Shown piece after piece: positions 17,870 through 26,244 of a DNA stretch of 64,000 nucleotides. Both the position numbers and the translations under genes were made by a program. Below the pieces are notes generated by a model, which was not told the DNA's origin, did not search any database, and was given only the letters and a program-made list of their open reading frames with translations. Numbering within the stretch: the stretch's first letter is position 1; the number at the start of each line of letters is the position of its first letter. The stretch is from DASUAS01 sp963841415 (GTDB lineage Bacteria > Actinomycetota > Acidimicrobiia > IMCC26256 > DASPTH01), in contig CAWJCN010000001.1 in assembly GCA_963841415.1 (NCBI GenBank), positions 248,001 to 312,000 of the forward strand. Reading direction: 5' to 3'.

Positions 17870-18648
17870 GACGGCGAAGTGTCCTGCTCGTTGCGGCGCT
17901 CGTCGCCCTGCTGGTCGTCGTCGCGAACGCCCCGAACGCAGTGGCACGCGCGAACAAGGTGGCGGGGACGACCACCGTGTCGGCGGCCGCGTCGCTGACC
18001 GAGGCGTTCACGCAGATGGGCACCGACTTCCAGAAGGCCAATCCGGGCACGACGGTGACGTTCAACTTCGGGGCGTCGTCGGCACTGGTGCAGCAGGTCG
18101 AAGGCGGCGCGCCGGCCGACGTGTTCGCGTCGGCCGACGGCGCCAACATGCAGAAGCTCGTGTCGGGCGGTGATGTGACCGCCGAGCCCACCGTGTTCGC
18201 GGCAAACGAGCTCACGATCGTGGTGAAGAAGGGGAACCCGAAGCACGTGAAGTCGCTCGCCGACCTCGCGGACCTTGGCGTGATCGCGCTCTGCGCCGAC
18301 GCGGTGCCGTGCGGCAAGTACGCGCAGCAAGCGCTGACGCAGGCCGGGGTCACCATCGATCCCGCGAAGATCACCAAGGGCGCCGATGTCAAAGCGACGC
18401 TGTCGGCCGTGTCGACCGGTGATGCCGACGCCGCCATCGTCTACAGCACCGACGCCAAGGCAGGCGGCAGTTCCGTCCAGGCAGTGCGGATCCCCGCGTG
18501 GCTGAACGTGTACGCGGTCTATCCGATCGCACCGATCGCCGCGTCCGCGAACCAGGATCTGGCCAAGGCCTGGATCAAGTACACGGTGTCACCCGCGGGA
18601 CAGAAGACCCTCCAGAGCTACGGGTTCCTGCCGCCGCCGAACCAGTGA
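17866..18648 (+). CDS. modA: Molybdate ABC transporter substrate-binding protein ModA
   Basis: The 260-residue protein opens with a signal peptide (VLLVAALVALLVVVANAPNA), and the mature part starts TTVSAAASLTEAFTQMG. The SAAASL loop contains the oxyanion-binding Ser of ModA-type proteins. FNFGASSALVQQVEGGAPADVFASAD, seen in short as GAPADVFASAD, is the family core, and ADAAIVYSTDAKA is the second domain. It captures molybdate outside the membrane. There is no lipobox Cys, so its anchoring is unclear. GTG overlaps the regulator's TGA, and its own TGA overlaps modB. Confidence 0.94.
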   Translation: MRRRSVLLVAALVALLVVVANAPNAVARANKVAGTTTVSAAASLTEAFTQMGTDFQKANPGTTVTFNFGASSALVQQVEGGAPADVFASADGANMQKLVSGGDVTAEPTVFAANELTIVVKKGNPKHVKSLADLADLGVIALCADAVPCGKYAQQALTQAGVTIDPAKITKGADVKATLSAVSTGDADAAIVYSTDAKAGGSSVQAVRIPAWLNVYAVYPIAPIAASANQDLAKAWIKYTVSPAGQKTLQSYGFLPPPNQ

Positions 18649-19454
18649 CGCGTCGCGGGCGAGGAGTGCCGCTGGTCGCGATGCTCCTCGCTCTCGTCGC
18701 GGTGGCGTTCTTCGTACTGCCCCTGATCGGGCTGCTCCGCCGCGTGCCGTGGAGCAACCTCTGGGACACCTTCCGCGAGCCGGCCGCGCGCGACGCGATT
18801 CGCTTGTCGATCGAGTGCTCCTTGTGGTCGACGTTCTTCGCGGTTGTGTTCGGCGTGCCGCTCGCGTACGTGTTGGCGCGGGCGCGCTTCCCGGGGCGAT
18901 CGCTGGTGCGCGCTCTGGTCGTGCTGCCGATGGTGCTGCCACCCGTCGTCGGCGGCTTCGCGCTGTTGCTCGCGTTCCAGCGCAACAACGGCCTCGTCGG
19001 CGGCCTGATCTACGACACCTTCAACTTCCAGTTCACGTTCTCGAAGTGGGGGGTGATCCTGGCGGAGACGTTCGTGGCCATGCCGTTCCTCGTGATCACT
19101 GTCGAGGCTGGACTGCGGTCGATGGACCGCCGGTACGAGGACGCCGCCGCGAGCCTCGGTGCAAACCGCTGGACCGTGTTCCGCCGGGTCACGGTGCCGA
19201 TGATCAGGCCCGCGTTGATCGCGGGAGCCGCGCTTGCCTGGGCGCGTGCGCTCGGTGAGTTCGGTGCCACCATCACGTTCGCCGGCAACATCCAGGGTCG
19301 CACGCAGACCACGCCGCTCGCGGTCTACAACCTGCTCGAGGCGGATCAACCGGTCGCGATCGCACTGAGCCTCGTCCTGCTGGCGGTCTCGGTCGTCGTG
19401 CTCGTGTCCCTGCGCGACCACTGGTTCGGAGGGCTCCGTGACGCTGAGCGCTGA
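18645..19454 (+). CDS. modB: Molybdate ABC transporter permease ModB
   Basis: GTG 18645 overlaps the modA stop. The 269-residue membrane protein has about six helices, starting LVAMLLALVAVAFFVLPLIG. The cytoplasmic EAA loop that contacts the ATPase is DAAASLGANRWTVFRRVTVP. ALGEFGATITFAGNIQGRTQT is a signature of ModB-type permeases (ALGEFG, GRTQT). It forms the channel with ModA and ModC. The 3' end overlaps modC by 17 bp. Confidence 0.94.
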   Translation: MTRRGRGVPLVAMLLALVAVAFFVLPLIGLLRRVPWSNLWDTFREPAARDAIRLSIECSLWSTFFAVVFGVPLAYVLARARFPGRSLVRALVVLPMVLPPVVGGFALLLAFQRNNGLVGGLIYDTFNFQFTFSKWGVILAETFVAMPFLVITVEAGLRSMDRRYEDAAASLGANRWTVFRRVTVPMIRPALIAGAALAWARALGEFGATITFAGNIQGRTQTTPLAVYNLLEADQPVAIALSLVLLAVSVVVLVSLRDHWFGGLRDAER

Positions 19455-20490
19455 CGTCGGCGTAGGCGTCGGTTCGCTCGACCTCCAGGTCGCGCTCGAC
19501 GCCGCCGACGGTGAGACCGTGGCCGTGCTCGGACCGAACGGCGCGGGGAAGTCGACCTTGCTGCGCGTGCTCGCGGGGCTGGTACCCCTCGACGCCGGTC
19601 TGGTCCGCATCGACGACATGGTGATGGACGAGCCGGCGACGCGCACCTACGTCGTCCCCGAGCGGCGCAGCGTCGGCGTCATGTTCCAGGACTACCTCCT
19701 CTTCCCGCACCTCACCGTGCTCGAGAACGTCGCGTTCGGTCTCCGCAGCCGCGGCACGTCGCGCGCCGAAAGCAGGCGGCGCGCCAATGAATGGCTCACT
19801 CGTGTCGGCATGGCCGATCGGGCCGGTGCGAAGCCGGGTGCGCTGTCCGGTGGGCAACAGCAGCGCGTCGCGCTGGCCCGGGCACTGGTGACCGAACCCC
19901 GCCTGCTCCTGCTCGACGAACCGCTCGCCGCGCTCGACGTCGGAACGCGCATCGAGCTCCGGCGAGACCTGCGTGCTCAACTCGCCACGTTCGGGGGTGC
20001 ACGACTGATCGTGACCCACGAGCTCCTCGACGCCGTCGCGCTCGCCGACCGACTCGTCGTGCTCGAAGACGGTCGCGTCGCGCAGTCGGGCTCAGTGCAG
20101 GAGGTGGCCGCACGACCCCGGTCGCGCTACGTCGCCGACCTCGTCGGCGTGAACCTGCTGCACGGTGTTGCGCGGGACCACGAGGTGGTGCTCGACGGAG
20201 GAGGTGTGGTGGTCACCGCGGACCCGGTCGCGGGCGACGTGTGCGTCGCGATCCAGCCGCACTCGGTGAGCTTGCACCGGGTTCGGCCCGAGGGAAGCCC
20301 CCGCAACGTCTGGAGCGGCCGCGTACGGGGAGTCGATCTCCTCGGCGACCGGGTCCGCATCCATGTCGACGGCGTCGTGCCGATCGTGGCCGAGGTCACC
20401 GCAGGGGCGGTCGGCGACCTCGGGCTGCACGACGGCGTCGACGTGTGGGCCACGGTCAAGGCAACGGAGATCGCGGTCTACGCGGTCTGA
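19438..20490 (+). CDS. modC: Molybdate ABC transporter ATP-binding protein ModC
   Basis: A 350-residue ATPase. Walker A is GPNGAGKST (residues about 32-40), the Q-loop is VMFQDYLLFPHL, the ABC signature is LSGGQQQRVALARAL, Walker B is LLLLDEPLAALD, and the switch His is in IVTHELLDAV. A C-terminal TOBE-type domain follows from about residue 250 (GVNLLHGVARDHEVV), as in ModC. It powers molybdate import through ModB. GTG start overlapping modB. The 3' end runs 13 bp into the convergent receiver-like gene. Confidence 0.94.
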   Translation: MTLSADVGVGVGSLDLQVALDAADGETVAVLGPNGAGKSTLLRVLAGLVPLDAGLVRIDDMVMDEPATRTYVVPERRSVGVMFQDYLLFPHLTVLENVAFGLRSRGTSRAESRRRANEWLTRVGMADRAGAKPGALSGGQQQRVALARALVTEPRLLLLDEPLAALDVGTRIELRRDLRAQLATFGGARLIVTHELLDAVALADRLVVLEDGRVAQSGSVQEVAARPRSRYVADLVGVNLLHGVARDHEVVLDGGGVVVTADPVAGDVCVAIQPHSVSLHRVRPEGSPRNVWSGRVRGVDLLGDRVRIHVDGVVPIVAEVTAGAVGDLGLHDGVDVWATVKATEIAVYAV

Positions 20491-20984
20491 CCCGCCCCTT
20501 GCGTGACCCGCGGTTCCCGGCGGGGCGGGAACGCGTCCCAGGTCCTGGTCAACGCCTTCACGTGCGCTGCGAGCGCCGGCAACGACACCGGCGCGAGGTA
20601 GGTGTCGGCACCGAGGTCGAGCAGCTCCGACGGTGCCATCGGCTGCTCGGACGGGTGGCCGGTGTGCACGACGATGATGCGCGTCGAGCTGCGCTGCTCC
20701 TGGATGAGTCGCACGAGGTCCTCGTCGCGGCTGTCGATGACGACCGCGGCGGGAGTGTCGGCGCTGTCGGTCGCGACCCGGTACGACGGGCCGAGCGCCT
20801 CGCTCAATCCCGGATGCCAGCGGGCGGAGCCGGGAGAGAGGAGCACCAGCTTGGGCGGCAGCTCGGGAACGACGTGGTCGCGGCCGTCGACGCCGCCGCG
20901 GATCAGGCGGAAGCGGCGGAAGCGGGACGGTGCGGTGGAGCGGGGCGAGGTCGGATCGGGAACGGCGGTGGGGACGGAGCTCAT
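20478..20984 (-). CDS. Receiver-like protein without clear phosphoacceptor (hypothetical)
   Basis: ATG 20984 gives 168 residues. A Pro/Ser/Arg-rich N-terminus leads to a CheY-like alternation of strands and helices (PKLVLLSPGSARWHP, AAVVIDSRDEDLVRLI, RIIVVHTGHPSEQP, ELLDLGADTYLAPVSLPAL). The GADxYLxxP end resembles receiver domains where Lys is usual, but here it is Ala. The Asp in VVIDSRDED could match the phosphoacceptor, though this is uncertain. No output domain is seen. It may be a degenerate regulator. It converges on modC. Codon use fits the neighbours. Confidence 0.6.
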   Translation of the reverse strand: MSSVPTAVPDPTSPRSTAPSRFRRFRLIRGGVDGRDHVVPELPPKLVLLSPGSARWHPGLSEALGPSYRVATDSADTPAAVVIDSRDEDLVRLIQEQRSSTRIIVVHTGHPSEQPMAPSELLDLGADTYLAPVSLPALAAHVKALTRTWDAFPPRREPRVTQGAGQTA

Positions 20985-21111
20985 GCAGGCCTCGATTCGG
21001 TGGGGGTTCCGTTGTGCACCCTCACCCTGGCCGCGCAGTGTCAAGCGACGGTGTGGACCACGTGAGAACTCGACAAGAACGTCGCAGCGCGCCGCGACGC
21101 GGTGCGCCGGA
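20985..21111. other. 127-bp spacer with no recognised gene
   Basis: Between the receiver-like gene and the phosphotransferase gene, both on the minus strand. I see no tRNA, clear hairpin or ORF. It must hold the promoter of the receiver-like gene. Confidence 0.4.
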
Positions 21112-22452
21112 TCAGGCCCGGAACTTCTGGATGGGCTCGTGTCTCGCCATCGCCGAGCCCTCGGGACCGCAGAGCATCTTGTAGCGCAGGTACCGGCGGT
21201 GGAAGAGCTGCAGGAGCTCCTCGTCGTGCGCGCCGCGGTCGGCCAGCACGAACTTCTCCAGCTCGGCGTCGCCGGCCTGCCACGTGGCGGGACGCCGCCC
21301 GAGGAACTCCTCGAGCTCGTCGAGGTCGGCGTCGGTGCACGCGTCGCCGATCTCATCGAAGCGCTGCAGGTGGCGGGCGAGCCGAAACGCGATCCGGAGT
21401 TGGTGACGTTCGTACTCGTCGGCGAGATCGAGGCTGCGCAGTGATCGAACCAGATGCTCGTGCGCGCCGGCGACAGGCGAGTCGCGCGGCTCGGGCGTCT
21501 CGACGGTGTCGAGCGTGTCGACGCCGAGGATCTCTGCGAGGGCTTCGATCGCGAAGAGGTTCGTTTCGCTTGCCCACTGCATGTTGGTCATGTAGTCGGA
21601 CGCGGCGGGCGGTGCCGCCAGCGCGGCGTGGAACACCAGTTGGTTGGTCAACGCGAACACGAAGTGGTGGTGCATGATCGCGTCGAGGTCGACCGGCGCA
21701 CCCGAGTGCTTCGCGTAACTGTCGTAGAGCGCGTTCATGTCGCCGAAGGCGAGCACGGTGTCGCGCATGCGGAACGCGGCGAGGTCCATCATCGGATCGC
21801 CGAGGTGACCGAGCTCGAGATCGAGGATCGCCGTGATGTGGCCGTCCTGCTGGTGGAACTGGCCGGAGTCCCACACGACGGGCGCCTCGCGACCGTGCGT
21901 GTCGACGGGGTTGCGGTCGATCCACCCGAGACAGAACTCGAGGAACGGGTCGGGGCGCACCTTGGTGGCCCGGTACCCGGCGAGGTACACGTCGAGGCCG
22001 ACGCGTCCCGATTGGCTCGGCGTCGCGCCACGCGTGATGCCGGCGCGCACGTAGGGCTCCGGGTCGAGGGCATGGATCCGGGCGAGCAGTCCCATGTACT
22101 CGTCCATCACCGCCTCGCGCTGCTCGTCGGTCGCGGCGTCGAAGTTGTTCTCGCCGGGGACGACGTCGATCACGAAGGCGCGGGGTTCGTCGCACCAGCC
22201 GTACACGTGGGCAACGGGGATGCCGTCGGCCTCGAGCAGCTGCTGGAAGCGCATCTCGTGCTCGAGCGGGAAGAGAGGGGCGGCGTCGGTGCGGTCGCCG
22301 CGGACCATCACGGTGGACGTGGCGCCGTCGCGTTCGACGTCGAGGAACCACACCGGGCGCCAGCGCGCCTGTTGGCGGATTCCGGTGACCTGCGCGTCGA
22401 GGTGCTCGCGGCACCACGCCGTGAGCCGCTCGTCGGTGCCGTCCACGATCAT
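21112..22452 (-). CDS. Phosphotransferase (APH/choline-kinase fold) family protein
   Basis: ATG 22452 overlaps the TGA of an acyl-CoA dehydrogenase gene (ATGA), giving 446 residues. The kinase-like fold shows WDSGQFHQQDGHITAILDLELGHLGDP: the catalytic Asp is in WDSGQFH (in place of HGDxxxxN) and the metal site is ILDLELGH. GDMNALYDSY and YMTNMQWAS follow. Phosphotransferases fused to or next to acyl-CoA dehydrogenases (ACAD10/11-like) phosphorylate 4-hydroxyacyl-CoAs in mammals and some bacteria. The coupling here suggests a similar paired role, which is inference. Confidence 0.84.
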   Translation of the reverse strand: MIVDGTDERLTAWCREHLDAQVTGIRQQARWRPVWFLDVERDGATSTVMVRGDRTDAAPLFPLEHEMRFQQLLEADGIPVAHVYGWCDEPRAFVIDVVPGENNFDAATDEQREAVMDEYMGLLARIHALDPEPYVRAGITRGATPSQSGRVGLDVYLAGYRATKVRPDPFLEFCLGWIDRNPVDTHGREAPVVWDSGQFHQQDGHITAILDLELGHLGDPMMDLAAFRMRDTVLAFGDMNALYDSYAKHSGAPVDLDAIMHHHFVFALTNQLVFHAALAAPPAASDYMTNMQWASETNLFAIEALAEILGVDTLDTVETPEPRDSPVAGAHEHLVRSLRSLDLADEYERHQLRIAFRLARHLQRFDEIGDACTDADLDELEEFLGRRPATWQAGDAELEKFVLADRGAHDEELLQLFHRRYLRYKMLCGPEGSAMARHEPIQKFRA

Positions 22453-23600
22453 CCTCGCGTGAGCTTCCGACCGATGATCCCCTTCATGATCTCGGTGGTG
22501 CCCCCGTAGATGGTGGTGACGCGCGCGTCGACGTAGGCGCGGGCGATCGGATACTCGAGCATGTAGCCGTAGCCGCCGTGCAGCTGCACGCAGCGGTCGA
22601 CGGTGCGCTTCTGGAGCTCGGTGCACCACCACTTCGCCTCGGCCGCCTCTTCGACGGTGAGCTCGCCGGCGTTCAACGCCTCGACGCAACGATCGACGAA
22701 CACCTGCGTCACGTCGATCTCGGTGCGCATCTCGGCGAGTTCGAACTGCGTGTTCTGGAACGACCCGACGGGTGAGCCGAACGCGGTGCGCTGCTTCACG
22801 TAGTCGAGGGTCCAGCGGAACGCAGCCTCGGCCGCCGCGACACCGCTCACCGCGATCGACAGCCGTTCTTGCGGGAGGTTGTCGACGAGGTGCGCGAACC
22901 CCTTGCCTTCCACGCCGAGCAGGTTCGCGACCGGCACGTGCACGTCGGTGAAGAAGAGCTCGGCGGTGTCCTGCGCGTGCAGACCGACCTTGTCGAGGTT
23001 GCGACCGCGCTCGAACCCGTCCATCCCTCGCTCGAGCACGAGCAGGCTCATGCCCGCGTGCTTCTGTGTCGGGTCGGTCTTCACCGCCGTGATCACGAGG
23101 TCGGCGTTGATGCCGTTGGTGATGAACGTCTTCGCGCCGTTGACGATGAAGTGGTCGCCGTCTCGCCGCGCCGACGTGCTCATCGACGCGAGGTCGGATC
23201 CGATGCCCGGTTCCGTCATCGCGATCGCGGTGATGAGCTCGCCCGACGCGACTCCGGGCAACCATCGCGCGCGTTGCTCGTCGGTCGCGAGCGAGAGGAA
23301 GTAGGGGAGGCAGATGTCGGTGTGGAGCGTCAGCCCGAGGCCCGATGCGGCCACGCCCGCAAACTGCAGCTCCTCCGCGATCACCTGGCTGTAGCGGAAG
23401 TCGGCGACGCCGCCGCCACCGAACTCCTCGGGCACGGCCATGCCGATGAAGCCGGCCTCGCCGGCCTTGGCGAAGAGCTCACGCGCCACGAGTCCGGCGT
23501 CGTTCCACTCCCGGTCGTGAGGGACGATCTCCCGTTCGACGAAGGTGTGGAAGCTGTCGCGGAACAGGTCGTGCTCTTCGGTGAACTGCGTCCGGCGCAT
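22449..23600 (-). CDS. Acyl-CoA dehydrogenase
   Basis: A 383-residue flavoprotein starting RRTQFTEEHDLFRDSFHTF. The flavin/substrate segment is ITAIAMTEPGIGSDLAS (residues about 125-140), followed by FIVNGAKTFITNG. The catalytic Glu region lies in the C-terminal half near YGYMLEYPIARAYVDARV, and the end shows TIYGGTTEIMKGIIGRKL. Such enzymes desaturate acyl-CoAs and pass electrons to ETF. The downstream phosphotransferase is translationally coupled, as in ACAD10/11-type pairs. This makes a role with hydroxyacyl-CoA substrates possible. Confidence 0.93.
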   Translation of the reverse strand: MRRTQFTEEHDLFRDSFHTFVEREIVPHDREWNDAGLVARELFAKAGEAGFIGMAVPEEFGGGGVADFRYSQVIAEELQFAGVAASGLGLTLHTDICLPYFLSLATDEQRARWLPGVASGELITAIAMTEPGIGSDLASMSTSARRDGDHFIVNGAKTFITNGINADLVITAVKTDPTQKHAGMSLLVLERGMDGFERGRNLDKVGLHAQDTAELFFTDVHVPVANLLGVEGKGFAHLVDNLPQERLSIAVSGVAAAEAAFRWTLDYVKQRTAFGSPVGSFQNTQFELAEMRTEIDVTQVFVDRCVEALNAGELTVEEAAEAKWWCTELQKRTVDRCVQLHGGYGYMLEYPIARAYVDARVTTIYGGTTEIMKGIIGRKLTRG

Positions 23601-23610
23601 GACGCCGAGG

Positions 23611-24081
23611 TTACCGAGCAGTAGGCACGACCGGCACGGCGCTCACCTGGCGGACAAGCAAACTCGTCGGGACGCTTCGAAAGTCCTCGGCGATGAGCAC
23701 GTTGCGTGCCTGGCCGTTTCCGCTCGGCCTGACTCTCAGAGACACGGAGGTGTTGAAGGCCTTCGGGTCGACGTAGTAGCAGGCGCGGGTCTCGGGGCAG
23801 TAGATGCAAACGACGTCGACTTCTTCCTTGTCGACGCGACGCGCGTAGCTGCCGTTTGAGTCTGACCATGTGCTGTAGAACCTGACATCGATCGTTCCTC
23901 GAGACGAGAGCGATCGGTACTTGACCGATACGCGGAGGAACATCGCATCGCGACAGCCAACGAGATCGAAGGGCGCGTGTTCGCAGAGTGCGGTGAGCAC
24001 GACGAATCCCTGGTCGGCCAAGTCGGCGATCGCGTACGCGACGCCGACGTCTCCCTTGTCCTTCGTGTGGTGTGGTCGCAT
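23611..24081 (-). CDS. PD-(D/E)XK endonuclease-like protein (group I intron-associated type)
   Basis: From ATG 24081 the product is 156 residues. It begins RPHHTKDKGDVGVAYAIADLADQGF, shown here by its parts TKDKGDVGVAYAIADL and HAPFDLVGCRDAMFLRVSVKYR. The pattern of Asp in PFDLV and V-S-V-K (D...xVxK) matches the PD-(D/E)XK fold called group I intron-associated endonuclease. A TTG at 24111 is a possible longer start. The gene sits beside tRNA-Arg, a usual landing place for mobile DNA, but no intron or integrase is seen. The base composition is somewhat less GC-rich than its neighbours. Its role is unknown. Confidence 0.75.
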   Translation of the reverse strand: MRPHHTKDKGDVGVAYAIADLADQGFVVLTALCEHAPFDLVGCRDAMFLRVSVKYRSLSSRGTIDVRFYSTWSDSNGSYARRVDKEEVDVVCIYCPETRACYYVDPKAFNTSVSLRVRPSGNGQARNVLIAEDFRSVPTSLLVRQVSAVPVVPTAR

Positions 24082-24133
24082 GGAACGACAGTACGAATCT
24101 GCGGTCGACAATGGCAGATACAGTTTTGTCGTT

Positions 24134-24206
24134 GCCTCCGTAGCTCAGTGGACAGAGCAAATCGCTTCTAACGATTTGGCCGCAGGTTCGAATCCTGCCG
24201 GGGGCG
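24134..24206 (+). tRNA. tRNA-Arg (TCT)
   Basis: A 73-nt cloverleaf: acceptor GCCTCCG/CGGGGGC (one T-G pair), D stem GCTC/GAGC, anticodon stem ATCG/CGAT with loop CTTCTAA giving anticodon TCT, and T arm GCAGG-TTCGAAT-CCTGC. No CCA is encoded. It reads the rare AGA codon. Confidence 0.95.
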
Positions 24207-24207
24207 C

Positions 24208-25395
24208 TCAGGCGGGTTCGGCGCCGAACGAGTCGTACTCGTGCTCCTCGGCGTGCGCGGCGTCGCGACCGTGCGCGTACTGGAACGGTGAGATGCCGCC
24301 GCGCTCCCACGGGGTCCGCGAACCCGCGGCCACCGCGTCAGGCGATCGCGGCGGGAGTCCGTAGTCGGCGCGCACGTCGTCGAGTTGACGGTCGGCGTGC
24401 ACGAACCAGTCGGTCGCGAGGAGGTCGGTCGCCTTCGACCCCCGGCCGGTCTCGTTGAGGTGCGTGGCCAGGACGGCGCCTCGATAGGTGGCGTCGGCGA
24501 GGCGGACAGCCATGCGGTCGACGTCGTGTGAGAGGTGGCCGCGGTCGTACTCGAAGAACCCCTTCGCCGCGCCGTACAGGTAGCCGGTCTCGAACAGGCC
24601 GAGCACCATGGCGAGGAGCGAGAACGCCTGTGGATCGTCGTTGGCCCGGGAGATCAAGCCGAACACCTCGATCTCCGATTCGACGGTCGAGCCGTAGTCG
24701 GCGAGCACGTGCACCCAGTCGTGTTGCGCGAGGTTGGGTGGCGCGCTCTGCGGACGGCCTGGGAACGTGAAGCCACGCGCTTGGTAGAAGCGCCACACGC
24801 CGAGTCCGAGCGAGCCTTCGGGGCAGTGTCCGAGCGCTGCCCATCGCGCGTGGAGCTCGTCGTCCGAGCACGCGGCCTCCCACGCCTCGTCGAGCGCGCG
24901 CGACGTGTGCAGGTGCTCCGGTGGCTCGGCGAGCATCTGCTGGAAGTAGCCGCTGCGCTCGAAGTCGATGAGCGCAAGCCCCAGCGATCCGTTGGCGATG
25001 CGACGCACCACGCGGATCATGTCGTCGCCCACACCGAGCCACGCCGCATAGGTCTCGACGCGTTCCGACACCTCGGGCGGGATCGGCACCAGCAGCATCT
25101 CCGCGAGCAGCATCACCTGCACCATGCGCTCGCGGAACGCCTGGTTCCGCATGCGCAAGCCTCCGGCGAACTCCTGCGGCCCGATCGGCGTGACGCTCGT
25201 GACGTCGACCGGGTAGTCGGTCATCGATGCGACGTGCGCGTTGAGCACCGCGACCTGGACCGTCGTCAAACCACCCGGGGGCGTGGCGGCGCCCACGACG
25301 CCCGCGACCGTGAGCTCGACCTCCGCGCGCGACGGCCGTTCGCGGAGCTCCTCGTCGGGCGAGGGGAGCGGGACGGGGGTGATCGAAGAGGTCAC
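24208..25395 (-). CDS. Coq4-like protein (HDxxH-x11-E motif)
   Basis: From GTG 25395 the protein is 395 residues. Near the middle is HDWVH (residues 225-229), then exactly 11 residues, then Glu241. This is the zinc-binding signature of Coq4, the ubiquinone-pathway protein linked to C1 decarboxylation/hydroxylation. GSLGLGVWRFYQARGF before it and AMVLGLFETGYLYG after it also fit a Coq4-like helical fold. The protein is longer than typical Coq4 (about 230-265 residues), with an added N-terminal region. Actinobacteria normally make menaquinone, so its task may differ. A GTG at 25410 is an alternative start. It converges on the tRNA-Arg gene with one base between. Confidence 0.62.
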   Translation of the reverse strand: MTSSITPVPLPSPDEELRERPSRAEVELTVAGVVGAATPPGGLTTVQVAVLNAHVASMTDYPVDVTSVTPIGPQEFAGGLRMRNQAFRERMVQVMLLAEMLLVPIPPEVSERVETYAAWLGVGDDMIRVVRRIANGSLGLALIDFERSGYFQQMLAEPPEHLHTSRALDEAWEAACSDDELHARWAALGHCPEGSLGLGVWRFYQARGFTFPGRPQSAPPNLAQHDWVHVLADYGSTVESEIEVFGLISRANDDPQAFSLLAMVLGLFETGYLYGAAKGFFEYDRGHLSHDVDRMAVRLADATYRGAVLATHLNETGRGSKATDLLATDWFVHADRQLDDVRADYGLPPRSPDAVAAGSRTPWERGGISPFQYAHGRDAAHAEEHEYDSFGAEPA

Positions 25396-25440
25396 GGGCG
25401 CGCCGAACACGTTACGCGCCGGACGTATTCCTGTGCCTCG

Positions 25441-25511
25441 AGCGGGTGACGAGAATCGAACTCGCGTCATCAGATTGGAAGTCTGAGGCTCTGCCATTGA
25501 GCTACACCCGC
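25441..25511 (-). tRNA. tRNA-Gly (TCC)
   Basis: A 71-nt cloverleaf on the minus strand: acceptor GCGGGTG/CACCCGC with discriminator T, D stem GCTC/GAGC, anticodon stem CAGA/TCTG with loop CTTCCAA giving anticodon TCC, and T arm GCGAG-TTCGATT-CTCGT. No CCA is encoded. Confidence 0.95.
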
Positions 25512-25555
25512 GTGCGGAGCACCACCCAGTCCGGAACGTGCCGACGCGAGTGGCG

Positions 25556-25627
25556 TCGGGGAGGGGGGACTTGAACCCCCGACCTCCTGCTCCCAAAGCA
25601 GGTGCGCTACCACTGCGCCACTCCCCG
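25556..25627 (-). tRNA. tRNA-Pro (TGG)
   Basis: A 72-nt cloverleaf on the minus strand: acceptor CGGGGAG/CTCCCCG, a C-G first pair typical of tRNA-Pro, discriminator A, anticodon loop TTTGGGA giving TGG, and T arm GGGGG-TTCAAGT-CCCCC. It lies 44 bp upstream of tRNA-Gly in the same direction, so the two are likely one transcript. Confidence 0.95.
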
Positions 25628-25672
25628 GCAACCCGCCAGGTTACGGCACGCCGGCATCGGTACCTCTCGCGG

Positions 25673-25678
25673 TACCGT
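25673..25678 (+). promoter_or_regulatory. Leaderless -10 box for PPOX-family gene
   Basis: TACCGT is 7 nt from ATG 25686, giving a likely leaderless transcript. It starts 46 bp from the divergent tRNA-Pro. Confidence 0.5.
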
Positions 25679-25685
25679 GCGGCGC

Positions 25686-26150
25686 ATGCAGGAGCAGCGA
25701 CGCGGTCGCAAGATCGCCATGACGCCCGAGGAGCGCGACGACTACCTCCGGAGCGAGCGCACGTGCACCGTCGCCACCGTCAGCCACGATGGTCCACACG
25801 TCACCGCGCTGTGGTTCGTGTGGGACGGCGAGTGCGCGTGGCTGTACTCGATCACCCGCAGCCAGCGCTGGACCGATCTCGAGCGCGACCCGCGCGTCGC
25901 CATCCTCGTGGAGGCGGGCGAGGAGTACAACGAGCTGCGCGGCGTCGAGATCCACGGCACGGTCGAGCCGGTCGGCGACGTGCCGCGCGCCGGCGAGCCA
26001 CTCGAGGCGCTGGCCGAGCCCGAAAGTCTCTTCCACGCCAAGTACCAGGGCGGCGCGGGTGACGGCATGTTCCACGACGGCCGCCACGCCTGGTTGAAGG
26101 TGACGCCCTCGAAGGTCGCGAGCTGGGACTTCCGCAAACTGGGTTCGTGA
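25686..26150 (+). CDS. PPOX-class (pyridoxamine 5'-phosphate oxidase-like) flavin/F420-dependent protein
   Basis: A 154-residue split-barrel protein. The pattern TCTVATVSHDGPHVTALWFVWDG, here shortened to ATVSHDGPHVTALWFV, is the typical flavin/F420-binding strand pair, and RVAILVEAGEEYNELRGVEIHG is the second strand set. HAWLKVTPSKVASWDFRKLG closes the fold. It is like the PPOX-class F420-dependent family of actinobacteria, which reduces unsaturated or aromatic compounds. Whether it uses F420, FMN or haem is not visible. The start at 25686 is backed by a -10 box 7 nt away. ATG 25719 is an alternative. Confidence 0.86.
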   Translation: MQEQRRGRKIAMTPEERDDYLRSERTCTVATVSHDGPHVTALWFVWDGECAWLYSITRSQRWTDLERDPRVAILVEAGEEYNELRGVEIHGTVEPVGDVPRAGEPLEALAEPESLFHAKYQGGAGDGMFHDGRHAWLKVTPSKVASWDFRKLGS

Positions 26151-26244
26151 GGATTCTGCGCGTCGAGCCATCCACTCCCGCGTGGCGGTCGAACACCTCC
26201 TGAACGTGGACGGCCCATCCGGGGCCTCGTTCGAGGAGGACGTC

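Noticed and set aside
19791..21065. Plus-strand frame across the modC end
   Set aside because: Arg/Gly-rich out-of-frame reading of modC and the spacer; no family features.
24134..24206. Group I intron in tRNA-Arg
   Set aside because: The tRNA is a continuous 73-nt cloverleaf without an insertion.
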